Positions 1 to 7,893 of a DNA stretch of 58,063 nt are shown one piece after another. The stretch is taken from contig CAYQMF010000028.1 of the NCBI GenBank assembly GCA_964418595.1, positions 1 through 58,063 on the forward strand. The letters are read 5' to 3'. Within the stretch, counting starts at the first letter, position 1; every line of letters begins with the position of its first letter. Both the position numbers and the translations under genes were made by a program. Under the pieces are notes generated by a model. The model was not told the DNA's origin and did not search any database. It worked only from the letters and a program-made list of their open reading frames with translations. Origin of the DNA: CAYQMF01 sp964418595 (GTDB lineage: Bacteria > Planctomycetota > UBA1135 > UBA2386).

Positions 1-5
1 TCGGC

Positions 6-173
6 TCACGGGTTCGCGAACGCGAGAAGGTGCTGCCGCCAGGCCAGGTTGAGCCTCGCCGGTTGCCCGGTCACCACGCAACACTCGGTTCCGGCTGGTG
101 GTCAGCCTTGCCGGGCGGGCGTCAAGGCCCGCGGGGTTGCTGCGAGATCTTCGATGTCTACTTCATCTTGCAC
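6..173 (-). pseudogene. Possible decayed small gene at the left edge
   Basis: On the minus strand a near-perfect ribosome binding site (GGAGGT, five bases, ATG at 163-161) is followed at once by the codons AAG TAG. One base off this frame there is protein-like sequence (DEVDIEDLAATPRALTPARQ) up to a TGA at 104-102. The same frame then continues with PPAGTECCVVTGQPARLN and on to LLAFANP and a TGA at 8-6. Adding one base after AAGT would join the start codon to the frame. I read this as a short gene broken by a frameshift and an internal stop. I do not recognise the protein. A real TGA-recoded small protein, or chance, cannot be excluded. Confidence 0.25.
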
Positions 174-203
174 CTCCCAGGCTTGGCCTGGCGCACCCGT
201 CGT

Positions 204-296
204 TCCGTCCTTCCCGCGGCGCGAAGCGCCGCGCTTCGGTCTGTCTGGACTGGCAGGCGCGGCGCATTCGCGCCGCGGGATTGACGGAAGGACGGA
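204..296. repeat. Long imperfect inverted repeat (hairpin) upstream of trmB
   Basis: Bases 212-234 are almost exactly the reverse complement of 257-280, with one extra A on the right arm, around a 22-base loop. An outer 9-bp arm (204-212, TCCGTCCTT, with 288-296, AAGGACGGA) extends the stem across a 7-base bulge. No T-tract follows, so it is not a typical intrinsic terminator. It may be a dispersed intergenic repeat or a structured leader. Apart from this, the (AG) run and the decayed gene to its left, I see nothing coding in positions 1-347. Confidence 0.6.
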
Positions 297-301
297 GGGA
301 C

Positions 302-340
<39 letters not shown>

Positions 341-383
341 CGCCACCTTGACCCGCCCCTGCGCACTTGCGATACCAGCCGCG

Positions 384-1097
384 ATGACCCGCCATCCGGC
401 CACGCCCCCCTCGACCCCGCGCCTGCACGCGGGCGGCAAGCTCAGCTTCCGCCGGCGCGTGCGCGAGGTGGAGGACGACGGCACGCTGCCGTGTGTCGAG
501 GGCGGTGAGAACCCGCCGCCGCTCGCAGACCTCGTGGTCGGTTCGCCGCGGGCGATCGAGATCGAGGTCGGCCCCGGCAAGGGCGCGTTCCTGCTCGCCG
601 CCGCGCAGGTGAGCCCCGACACGTTCTTCCTCGGCATCGAGGCCGCGCCCGGTTACGCGCGGCACGCGGCCGCGCAGGTGCGCGCCGCGGGCGTGAGCAA
701 CGCGCGGCTGCTGATCGACAACGCCAAGCTCTACCTGCAGGACCGGGTGCCGCAAGGCGCGCTCGCGCGCGTGCACGTGTACTACCCCGACCCGTGGCCC
801 AAGCGCCGCCACCGCGGCCGGCGGTTCTTCACGGAGGAGACGCCCGCGATCCTGCATCGTTGTCTCGAGCACGACGGCCTTGCGCTCCTCGCCACCGACA
901 ACGCGGCCTACGCCGGCCAGATGTTGCTCATCATGGGCAGCTCGCCGCTGTTCGTCCGCGATCGGGGGGAAGAGAGCAGGCTGCTGGCGGCCGGGGCAGG
1001 GCACGGGTTCTCGCCCACGAACTTCGAGAAGAAGTACATCGAAGAAGGCCGCGTGCTCCGCCGCTTTGCGTACCGCCGCGTCGCGGGCAAGACGTGA
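384..1097 (+). CDS. trmB: tRNA (guanine-N7-)-methyltransferase
   Basis: Predicted to methylate N7 of G46 in the tRNA variable loop using S-adenosylmethionine. The product is about 237 residues, normal for TrmB. It shows the SAM-binding stretch IEIEVGPGKGAF, the acidic strand FLGIEAAPGYAR, and the family hallmark YYPDPWPKRRHRGRR that carries the catalytic and tRNA-binding residues, then FFTEE and a C-terminal NFEKKY. The ATG at 384 lacks a clear ribosome binding site. An in-frame TTG at 348, nine bases after the (AG)17 run, is an alternative start adding twelve residues. The stop overlaps the next gene's GTG by four bases (GTGA), so the two are probably translated together. Confidence 0.9.
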   Translation: MTRHPATPPSTPRLHAGGKLSFRRRVREVEDDGTLPCVEGGENPPPLADLVVGSPRAIEIEVGPGKGAFLLAAAQVSPDTFFLGIEAAPGYARHAAAQVRAAGVSNARLLIDNAKLYLQDRVPQGALARVHVYYPDPWPKRRHRGRRFFTEETPAILHRCLEHDGLALLATDNAAYAGQMLLIMGSSPLFVRDRGEESRLLAAGAGHGFSPTNFEKKYIEEGRVLRRFAYRRVAGKT

Positions 1098-1402
1098 GCT
1101 GGGTCAAGGTCGGGCGACTGGAGACGCTGACCTTCGCGCCGGGAGCAGCGGTGGTCGTGGGCGACCGGGAGTTCGCGGTGTTCCCGACACCGGGCGGGAG
1201 CAGTCCCTACCGCGCGGTGGTGAACTCGTGCCCGCACGCCGGGGCGTCGCTGCACGACGGCGATCTGGAGGGGTGCGTCATCGCGTGCCTGTGGCACGGG
1301 TGGCGCTTCGACCTGGAGACCGGCGAGAGCCTGGTGACGGGAGAAGGGCTGGCGACGTACCCGGGGCGGGTGAGCGACGGGGAGCTGGAGCTGGACCTGT
1401 AG
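1094..1402 (+). CDS. Rieske [2Fe-2S] ferredoxin-like protein
   Basis: A 102-residue single-domain Rieske protein of the NirD/BphF type. The two cluster-binding motifs are visible: CPHAG (Cys-x-His) near residue 41 and CLWHGW (Cys-x-x-His) about 16 residues later. The tail follows the usual form, FDLETGES and then an acidic C-terminus. It has no signal peptide, so it should be a cytosolic electron carrier or a subunit feeding an oxygenase or reductase. No such partner is in the window. The GTG start overlaps the trmB stop, which suggests cotranslation; the link to tRNA methylation is probably only organisational. Confidence 0.85.
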   Translation: MSWVKVGRLETLTFAPGAAVVVGDREFAVFPTPGGSSPYRAVVNSCPHAGASLHDGDLEGCVIACLWHGWRFDLETGESLVTGEGLATYPGRVSDGELELDL

Positions 1403-1474
1403 GGCACGCCGGAGACTGGGAGACGAGCGCGGTCGCGCCGTGCGTCGCTGCCCTTCGCGTTGGCCACCCTCCCG

Positions 1475-3115
1475 CTACACGCTGCGCGCGACGCGGAACC
1501 CCGTGTAGATCCGGTTGATCTGGAAGCTCGTGTCGAGGCGGTACGACGAGCGCAGGTACACCGGGTTGCTGCACCACGACCCGCCGCGCACCGGATGCGC
1601 CGAACCCGACGTGGGGCCCTGCGGATCGGTGACGCCGTTGCGTCGGGCTTCGTACGAACCAGAACCGGCCTCGAACCAGTCCTGGCACCACTCCCACACG
1701 TTGCCGTGCATCTCGTGGAAGCCCCACGCATTCGCCGGCAGCGAGCCGGCCTCGACGGTGCGCTCGCGGTTGAGGCCGGGCTTGCTGCCACCCCACGTGC
1801 GTTCGCCGTCGTAGTTGGCCTGCGCGGTCGAGATCACGTCGCCGAACGCGTACTCGCTGCTCGTGCCGGCGCGGCACGCGTACTCCCACTCGGCCTCCGT
1901 GGGCAGGCGGAAGGGTCCGTCGCCGCCGCCGTTGAGCTTGCGCAGGAAGCGCCACGCGTCGTCCCACTCGGCGCTGTCGACCGGCAGGGTCGGGCCGACG
2001 AAGCCGTTCTCGACCGCCGGCAACTGCGTCGCCCACTGCGCCTGGGTGGTCTCGGTCGCCGCCAGGTAGAAGGGCTTGGTGAGCTTGACGGTGTGCACGG
2101 GCTGTTCGTCGCTGTCGCCCTTCGCGGAGCCCATCTGGAACGCGCCCGGTTCGACCAGCAGGAACACGATGCCGGTCGCCTTGTCCTTCACCTTCCTCGC
2201 GTAGCCGCCGGCGCCCGGGGTCGGATCGAGCACCTCGCAGGCCCAGCCCGCGGGCGTCTCGCCGCCCGCTGCGGCCTTGGCCTTGCCGCTCGCCACGACG
2301 AGCATCGGCGCGGCGGCGCGCTGCAGCGCGGGGTCGCAGGGCACGAGGGCGGGATCCTGCGTGCCGCCACTCCGCCGCTGCGTTGCGTCGCGGGCCGCGA
2401 GGAACACTGCCTCCAGCGACGCGACGGTGCCTCGACCTCCGACCTGCGCCAGGGTGTCCGCGAGCGCCATGGTGAACGCGAACCCGTCGCTGCCCGGCTG
2501 CGCCGCGACCGTCTGGCCATCGCGCGCGGCGTACGCCACCCACACCGGCAGCGCCGGCGCGGCGAGGGGCGGCGGCGCGGGCATGCGGCCCGGACGGGAC
2601 GGGTCGAGGATCAGCACCGGCTGGAGCGCGACCCCGCGCCTGGCGGCCTCCGCACGCGCATCGTTCATCCACCCCGCGAGCTGCGGGACGGAGATCTCGT
2701 CGGAGAAGCCGAACTCCTGCGGCTTGCTGGTCGCGGTCAGCACGACCTGTTCGCCGGAGTCTCCCGCCGGCCGCGACGCGCCGAGCCCCGCCCACGCCAC
2801 GAGCAGGAGCGCGTCGTCGCCGGCCTGGATCTTGTTTCCCGCCGCGAGGATCGCGGCGTGCACGTCGCCCTCGTTCACCTTGGCGCCGGAGAGGGAGGTC
2901 ACGGAGTCCGCCGTGAACCCGCCGTGCGCCTGCAGGGCTGCGCGCAGGCGCTCGATCGCGGACTTGGCGGTGGGGAGGTCCTCGCCCGGGAGGTTGCGGT
3001 ACTCGTCGGCGGCGACGACGACCGCCGCGCGGGTCGGCGCGGCATCAGGGCGCTGTGCGTGGCACGGCGCAGCGAGCAGGGCGAAGGAGACGGCGACGGC
3101 GACGCGGACGAGCAT
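1475..3115 (-). CDS. Secreted caspase-like/FGE-sulfatase fusion, catalytic pair lost (copy A)
   Basis: A 546-residue protein with a signal peptide (MLVRVAVAVSFALLAAPCHA), a caspase-fold (peptidase C14-like) region at about 28-240 and an FGE/sulfatase-modifying-factor domain at about 315-546. The latter shows VEPGAFQMGS, the ETTQAQW strand, LPTEAEWEYACRAG, MHGNVWEWCQDW and VRGGSW. Compared with paralog B (5224-7710), the caspase histidine motif AWAGHG is AWAGLG (Leu111), and the nucleophile motif DACR is DPSR (Ser173), so peptidase activity is unlikely. The FGE part lacks the paired cysteines after GGSW that true formylglycine-generating enzymes use, so it probably binds rather than oxidises. 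It is exported. A relic paralog lies just upstream and the active-looking one further on. Confidence 0.85.
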   Translation of the reverse strand: MLVRVAVAVSFALLAAPCHAQRPDAAPTRAAVVVAADEYRNLPGEDLPTAKSAIERLRAALQAHGGFTADSVTSLSGAKVNEGDVHAAILAAGNKIQAGDDALLLVAWAGLGASRPAGDSGEQVVLTATSKPQEFGFSDEISVPQLAGWMNDARAEAARRGVALQPVLILDPSRPGRMPAPPPLAAPALPVWVAYAARDGQTVAAQPGSDGFAFTMALADTLAQVGGRGTVASLEAVFLAARDATQRRSGGTQDPALVPCDPALQRAAAPMLVVASGKAKAAAGGETPAGWACEVLDPTPGAGGYARKVKDKATGIVFLLVEPGAFQMGSAKGDSDEQPVHTVKLTKPFYLAATETTQAQWATQLPAVENGFVGPTLPVDSAEWDDAWRFLRKLNGGGDGPFRLPTEAEWEYACRAGTSSEYAFGDVISTAQANYDGERTWGGSKPGLNRERTVEAGSLPANAWGFHEMHGNVWEWCQDWFEAGSGSYEARRNGVTDPQGPTSGSAHPVRGGSWCSNPVYLRSSYRLDTSFQINRIYTGFRVARSV

Positions 3116-3278
3116 GCGGAAACCTCGGGGCCTGAGGCGGCAAGGCTAGCGGCGGCGGCTCAGGCGAACGTGAGAAAGTTGCGCGCCGGCACCCCCTTAC
3201 GCCTCCAGACCACGGCGCCCGCCAGGATCGTCCGCGCGAGCGCGGAGCGTGCCCGACAGTCCACAAGCTTGGCCGAGA

Positions 3279-3853
3279 TCACGTCGCGCGCGCGGCGGAG
3301 ACGCGCTCGGCGGCGAAGGTCGACAGGTCCTTCTCCTCGGTCCGGCCGAGGTAGCCCTCGGCGCGCGCCGAGCCTGTCACGCGCGTCGGGGCAAGCAGGC
3401 GCTGGGCCACGCCGGCGTTCACCCTCACCTCATCGTCGTTGAAGCGCACGCTCGCGTTGGCGATCGGGGGTGGCGAGGGCATCGACGCACTTCACCGTGA
3501 GCGCCACGCGCCGCGGCACCACCAGCGCCGGCGCGCCCGCGCCAAGCAGCGCCGGGTCGGCAGGCGCGATGAGCTCCGGATCCTGACCTCGGTGGCTCGG
3601 CTCCAGGGTCGCCTCGCGGCTCGGGGCGAACACCGCGTCGAGCGCGGTGCCGCCGCCGCGACGCGCAAAGTCTTCTAGCTTGCCGAGCAGCGCCCCGGTG
3701 AACAGGAACGGCTCGCTCGCCTGCCCGGCCTGCACCATCTGGGCATCGCGCGCACCGAACACCTGCCGGCACCTTGGGCAGGAAGTCCGCGAACTGCTGG
3801 CTCGCGAACAGGACAACGAAGCAGGCGAGCGCGACGAGAGTGCGGACGAGCAT
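3279..3853 (-). pseudogene. Frameshifted, internally deleted caspase-FGE relic
   Basis: This matches paralog B in three successive minus-strand frames. From the ATG at 3853 it encodes a signal peptide and QQFADFLPKVPAG, matching the B N-terminus. It then jumps, in another frame near 3770, to QVFGARDAQMVQAGQ, EPFLFTG, GQDPELIAP and APALVVPRRVALTVKC, which align with B residues about 213-310. A further shift near 3460 gives ASVRFNDDEVRVNAG and ARAEGYLGR, matching the next part of B. The stretch equal to B residues 33-212, with both catalytic residues, is deleted and the FGE domain is gone. The stop is at 3281-3279. This fills most of the gap 3116-3995; 3854-3995 shows nothing else. Confidence 0.8.
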
Positions 3854-3995
3854 GCGGATCCTCGTGGCCTGAGGCCACAATGGTAGCGAGCAGGGCTCAG
3901 GCGAGCGCAGAAGAGTTCGCGGGCGCCGAGCTGTCGACGCGGCGCTGCCGCTTCCGCGCACGCGTAGACTGCCGGCCAACCCGCACCCCACGCTC

Positions 3996-5159
3996 ATGCC
4001 CACCGCCATCGCCCGCCTTGGCCAAAGTCTCCTGGTCCTGTCGATTTCGACTGTGCTCGCTGCCCAACGGGCGTGGCCGGAACCCGGCATCCGCAAGATC
4101 GAAGGCGAGCGGGGCGTGCGCTGGCGCGCCGTCGCCATCAAGGGCGGCCCGAGCGCCGACGCCGCGAAGCTCGCCGCGGAACAGGACGCGCGCCGCATGC
4201 TCGCCGACTCGGCGCGCAGCCGGATCGAGAGCGACCTGAAAGAGGTGGTGCGCGAGCGAGACCGGGACGGCAAGGCGAGCAGCGAGACGGAGGTGACATC
4301 GCTCGTGCGGCAGACCACCGACGTCGAACTCCGCCGGGCGGTCACCCTTCACGTGGACGCGCGGCGGGCCGCGGCGGGGTTCGACGGCTACGCGGAGGTC
4401 GAGATCGCGGAGGTCGACCTGTTCCCCACCGCGCGCTTGCGAGACGCACTCGCCAAGGACGGCACGGCGGCGCTGCTGGCCGTCGCAGAGAGCTTCGAGG
4501 CCGACCAGCTCTGGGCGCTCGCCGAGCAGGCATTGCAACACGCACGCGACCGCGACGGGGGCCCGCGCGTGCTGTTCCGGTTGGGCCAGCACCACGAGAA
4601 GCGTGCGCGGCTCGAGGAGGCCGTGCACTGGTTCACGGCCGTGGCGCAGAGCGAGGATGCGGATGCGAAGCGACGCGCGGAGGAGCGGATCGCCGCCATC
4701 CGTGCCCGCGTGCCGTCGATCCGGGAGATCGTCGACGACATCCGGAAGCTTGCAGAGGCCCGGCGCGAGCCGGCGCGCTTCCTGGTGACCAGCCGCCGCG
4801 AGGGCGGCAGGGTCAACGTCGCCGTCGACATCCGCGAAGCGAACCGCCGGGTGCTCTGCACGTGGATCGACGACGAGTTGTACCTGCACCGCATCGCGAC
4901 CGACGCACCGCTGACGCGGTCGGGCACCCTTCCGCTCGATCATCCGCGCGCGGAAGGCGCGGAGTTCCCCGCGCGCTTCCTCTTCTGGTCGCTCCCCGCG
5001 GACGACGCGCTCTGGACCACGCTCGACGCGAAGGAACAGGACGTGCACTACCCGCTGGCTGGCGACGTGCCGGTCGAGCACCGGATGCGACTGCAGGAGT
5101 TGATCGCTCGCCTCCGCCAGACCGACGCAGCGGCCGGCAGTGTCGACATGGATCGGTGA
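3996..5159 (+). CDS. Secreted LPP20/TPR-like protein inside the caspase-FGE array
   Basis: A 387-residue protein with an N-terminal signal sequence (hydrophobic LGQSLLVLSISTVLAAQ). Residues about 35-135 hold an alpha/beta stretch with GGPSADAAKLAAEQDARR and DGYAEVEIAEVDLF. This resembles the LPP20/SIMPL-like domains of bacterial envelope proteins, though the match is my judgement by eye. Residues about 160-235 contain a TPR-like helical pair (LFRLGQHHEKRARLEEAVHW). The C-terminal 140 residues form a beta-rich domain I do not recognise. It lies on the opposite strand between the relic and copy B, converging on copy B with 64 bases between stops. Proximity suggests a joint role with the exported caspase-FGE proteins. 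Confidence 0.75.
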   Translation: MPTAIARLGQSLLVLSISTVLAAQRAWPEPGIRKIEGERGVRWRAVAIKGGPSADAAKLAAEQDARRMLADSARSRIESDLKEVVRERDRDGKASSETEVTSLVRQTTDVELRRAVTLHVDARRAAAGFDGYAEVEIAEVDLFPTARLRDALAKDGTAALLAVAESFEADQLWALAEQALQHARDRDGGPRVLFRLGQHHEKRARLEEAVHWFTAVAQSEDADAKRRAEERIAAIRARVPSIREIVDDIRKLAEARREPARFLVTSRREGGRVNVAVDIREANRRVLCTWIDDELYLHRIATDAPLTRSGTLPLDHPRAEGAEFPARFLFWSLPADDALWTTLDAKEQDVHYPLAGDVPVEHRMRLQELIARLRQTDAAAGSVDMDR

Positions 5160-5223
5160 GGCAGGCCTACTCCACCACCACCTCCACCACCGACGGCGCG
5201 CGTACCCCCGCTGTGGTCCTGAA

Positions 5224-7710
5224 TCAGTCCCCGAGCACGCGGACGACCCGGAAGCCCAGATCGCTGGTGCGCGCGTTTGCCGCGCTGTCCGCACGCGCCC
5301 CGGACCGCAGGCATTCGACATCGTCGTACCACGACCCCCCTCGCACCACCCGCGATGTCCCACTCGGCGGCCCGACGGGGTCATCGACACCCGAAATGCA
5401 CGCGGCGTAGTAGCGCGGGTCGTACCAATCCTGGCACCACTCGCACACGTTGCCGTGCATGTCGAACAGCCCCCAAGGGCTTGGCTTGAAGATCGCCACG
5501 TCGACCGTCTGCCCCCGGTAGTCCGTCGGCCTCACATCTTCGCCCCATGGTTCCGTGCCATCGAAGTTGGCGTCTCGGGTCGAGAAGGGCCCTTGGAGAG
5601 CGTAGCTCGACGTCCCGCGTGCACACGCATACTCCCATTCGGCCTCCGTCGGCAGCCGGAACGGCAACGACCCGCCACCGTTGAGCTTGCGAAGGAACTG
5701 CCACGCGTCTTCCCAGGAGACTTGCTCCACCGGTCGACGTTCGCCCCGGAATCGACTCGGGTTCGTGCCCATCAACCCCACCCACTGCGCTTGCGTCGTC
5801 TCCGTCTCCGCGAGATAGAAGGGCCTCGTGATGCGCACGACGTGCGCATGTCCTTCGTCTGCAGCTTGAATCGCCGGTGCGTGGTAGCCGCGCGGAGGCT
5901 CGACGCCGGACGCTCCCCGCACCCAGATCTGGTAGGCGCCCCGCCGGAACTCACCCGGCTCGACGAGGACGAAGACGATGCCCGACGCCTTGTCCTGCAC
6001 CCTTCGCGGGTAGCCGGTGAGGTGGCCTTCGGCGTCGTCGAGCACCACGCAGACCCAGTCGGCCAGGGTCGGCCGAAGCGACGCGCGCGACGGAATCACC
6101 TGCCAGCGAATGGTCGACTCGTCGGAGGGGCGCTCGCCCTCCGCAGCCTCGATCCTGGAAGGATCGTCCCGGCGGCTCGCTCCGGCAACGTCGAGAGAAG
6201 GCTCCGCTCGCGCGGGTCGCTGGTTTCCTGTGCCCAGAGTGGACTCCGCGGGCGGAGCGGATTCCGGTGCGCCGGTTCCGAACTCACGCACCGTCGCATC
6301 CTCCAGTCGGCAGCGAACCTCGACCAATGGCACGTTGTCGAAGGTGCGGCCCGGGTCGCGCAAGAAGCCACCCGGTCTCGCGGGAAGTGCAAACCGCTGC
6401 AGGTCTCGTCCATGCTGCCGGATCCGCAAGTCGACGCCCGCGAGCGACGGCAAGCGCAGCTCGAAGGTGCCGTCGCGCACGACCTGCTCGACGCGGTGGA
6501 AGCCCGGCCGTGGGTCCGCACCACCCACCGCGACCACCGTCGCTGGCACCTCGGGTGAGAGACGACCCCGCACGACGGCCACGTACGGCACCAGCCGCAA
6601 CACGACCTCCGCCCCCGCGTCGATGCCCGCGAGGTCGATCTCATCCGCACGGCCAAGACAGCCCTCCGCCCTGGCAGTCACCACGGCCCGACCGGGGGCG
6701 ACGAAGACTTGCCCAGCCCCGTCCCGAATCGAGACCTCCACATCGTTGACCCGGACGGTCGCGGCAGCGATCGGCGTGCCGGCGAGCTGGTCGACGCACC
6801 GCACCGACAGCGCCACGCGGCGAGGCACCACGAGCGCAGGCGCGCCGGCGGTCTTCAAGTCGCGATCGCTCGGCGCGAGAAGCTCCGGATCCTGCGCGCG
6901 CTTGCTCATCGTCAGCGTCGCCTCGCGGCAGGAGTTGAACACCTCTGGCAGAACCGCAACGCCACCGCGCACTGCAAACCTCTCCAGGCTCGCGAGCAGG
7001 GAACCGGTGAACAGGAACGGCTCGTCCCCCTGCCCCACTGCGACCATCTGCCCTTGCCTCGAACCGAACACCTGCCACGCCGCCAAGGGGATCGCTTCGA
7101 CTCGCGGCGGCGGCTTCCCGCGGCCGACACGGCACGCGTCGATGACGAGCGTGGGCTTGAGCTGCACGCCGCGCTTGCCAGCTTCGGCGCGCGCCGCGCT
7201 CAGCCACTGCACGAGCTGGTCCAGCGCGATGCCGTTGCTGAAGTCATCCCCATGCTCTTCGCTGTAGTGAGTCAGGAGAACCTGCTCCGTCGCTCGAGCA
7301 CCGGCGACGTGCCGCGTCCACCCGTGCCCGGCCCACGCGACCAGCAGGAGTCCGTCATCGCTCGTCTGGATCTGTTGGCCCGCCGCCAGGATTGCAGCCC
7401 GCACTTCCTGCTCGTGCACGCGCTCGCTGAGCACGACCGTCAGCGTCTCCGCGGCAAAGCCCGCGTGCAGGCGGAGACCCCTCGCCAACCCCTCCGCGGT
7501 GGCGCGTGCGGTCGGCAGGTGCTGATCGGCCGCCGAGAGTCGCGCGTACCTGTCCGCCCCGACCAGGACAGCCGCGCGGGTCGCCGCAGCCCTTCCGACC
7601 GCGGGCCGAACCTCCGCTGCAGCCGCAGGCAGGAAGTCGGCGAACTCCTGCCCGGCGCACGGCGACACCAACGCAACGAACGCGACTGCGACCAGAACTC
7701 GAACGCGCAT
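5224..7710 (-). CDS. Secreted caspase-like/FGE-sulfatase fusion with intact His-Cys pair (copy B)
   Basis: An 828-residue exported protein with a signal peptide ending near CAGQ. A caspase (C14-like) domain at about 44-250 has the catalytic histidine in AWAGHG (His129) and the nucleophile in VIDACRVG (Cys193). A beta-rich segment follows at about 290-460 (VPRRVALSVRC, VRVNDVEVSI). A low-complexity linker comes next, then an FGE/sulfatase-modifying domain at about 565-828 with ETTQAQWVGLMG, LPTEAEWEYAC, GLFDMHGNVCEWCQDW and VRGGSWYDD. The paired cysteines of true FGE are absent, so the FGE fold may be a ligand-binding or substrate-recruiting module. Caspase-FGE fusions are known in Planctomycetes and other large-genome bacteria, but their targets are largely unknown. 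It is divergent from lysS. Confidence 0.88.
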   Translation of the reverse strand: MRVRVLVAVAFVALVSPCAGQEFADFLPAAAAEVRPAVGRAAATRAAVLVGADRYARLSAADQHLPTARATAEGLARGLRLHAGFAAETLTVVLSERVHEQEVRAAILAAGQQIQTSDDGLLLVAWAGHGWTRHVAGARATEQVLLTHYSEEHGDDFSNGIALDQLVQWLSAARAEAGKRGVQLKPTLVIDACRVGRGKPPPRVEAIPLAAWQVFGSRQGQMVAVGQGDEPFLFTGSLLASLERFAVRGGVAVLPEVFNSCREATLTMSKRAQDPELLAPSDRDLKTAGAPALVVPRRVALSVRCVDQLAGTPIAAATVRVNDVEVSIRDGAGQVFVAPGRAVVTARAEGCLGRADEIDLAGIDAGAEVVLRLVPYVAVVRGRLSPEVPATVVAVGGADPRPGFHRVEQVVRDGTFELRLPSLAGVDLRIRQHGRDLQRFALPARPGGFLRDPGRTFDNVPLVEVRCRLEDATVREFGTGAPESAPPAESTLGTGNQRPARAEPSLDVAGASRRDDPSRIEAAEGERPSDESTIRWQVIPSRASLRPTLADWVCVVLDDAEGHLTGYPRRVQDKASGIVFVLVEPGEFRRGAYQIWVRGASGVEPPRGYHAPAIQAADEGHAHVVRITRPFYLAETETTQAQWVGLMGTNPSRFRGERRPVEQVSWEDAWQFLRKLNGGGSLPFRLPTEAEWEYACARGTSSYALQGPFSTRDANFDGTEPWGEDVRPTDYRGQTVDVAIFKPSPWGLFDMHGNVCEWCQDWYDPRYYAACISGVDDPVGPPSGTSRVVRGGSWYDDVECLRSGARADSAANARTSDLGFRVVRVLGD

Positions 7711-7738
7711 CAGGACCTCCGGGCCGGAGGCGTCGAGG

Positions 7739-7878
7739 CTATCCCTGCTCCACCGCGAACTCCACCACCGTCCCCCCGTGCACCTCGACCTCGCGCTTCA
7801 CGTCGCGCGTGCCGGCGGAGATTCTCGCCTTGCGTCCGTGTTCGCCGGCCCGCACTCCCCCTATCCTCCCCGCTTCCT
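7739..7878 (-). pseudogene. Possible C-terminal gene remnant between copy B and lysS
   Basis: The 183-base gap between the divergent starts contains a minus-strand open stretch reading GVRAGEHGRKARISAGTRD, then VKREVEVHGGTVVEFAVEQG and a TAG at 7741-7739. It looks like the last beta strands of a carboxypeptidase-regulatory-like or Ig-like domain. A shorter similar tail (RAPSVVEVVVE, stop near 5163) lies just past the end of copy B. There is no room for a start before lysS, so if real it is a truncated remnant. The promoters of copy B and lysS must share this gap. Confidence 0.3.
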
Positions 7879-7893
7879 GTCCACGCCATCGCC

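Noticed and set aside
204..296. Insertion sequence end or intrinsic terminator
   Set aside because: No transposase frame, no target duplication seen, and no T-tract after the stem.
3897..5390. 497-residue minus-strand frame
   Set aside because: Antisense of the exported LPP20/TPR-like gene and of the end of copy B; its composition is Arg/Ala-rich without motifs, while the plus frame has a signal peptide and repeats.
1475..7710. True formylglycine-generating enzymes
   Set aside because: Both FGE domains lack the paired active-site cysteines after the GGSW motif, so sulfatase activation is not claimed.
6709..7893. Long upstream extension of lysS
   Set aside because: This open frame runs over copy B antisense; the LysS family N-terminus begins at the TTG at 7894.
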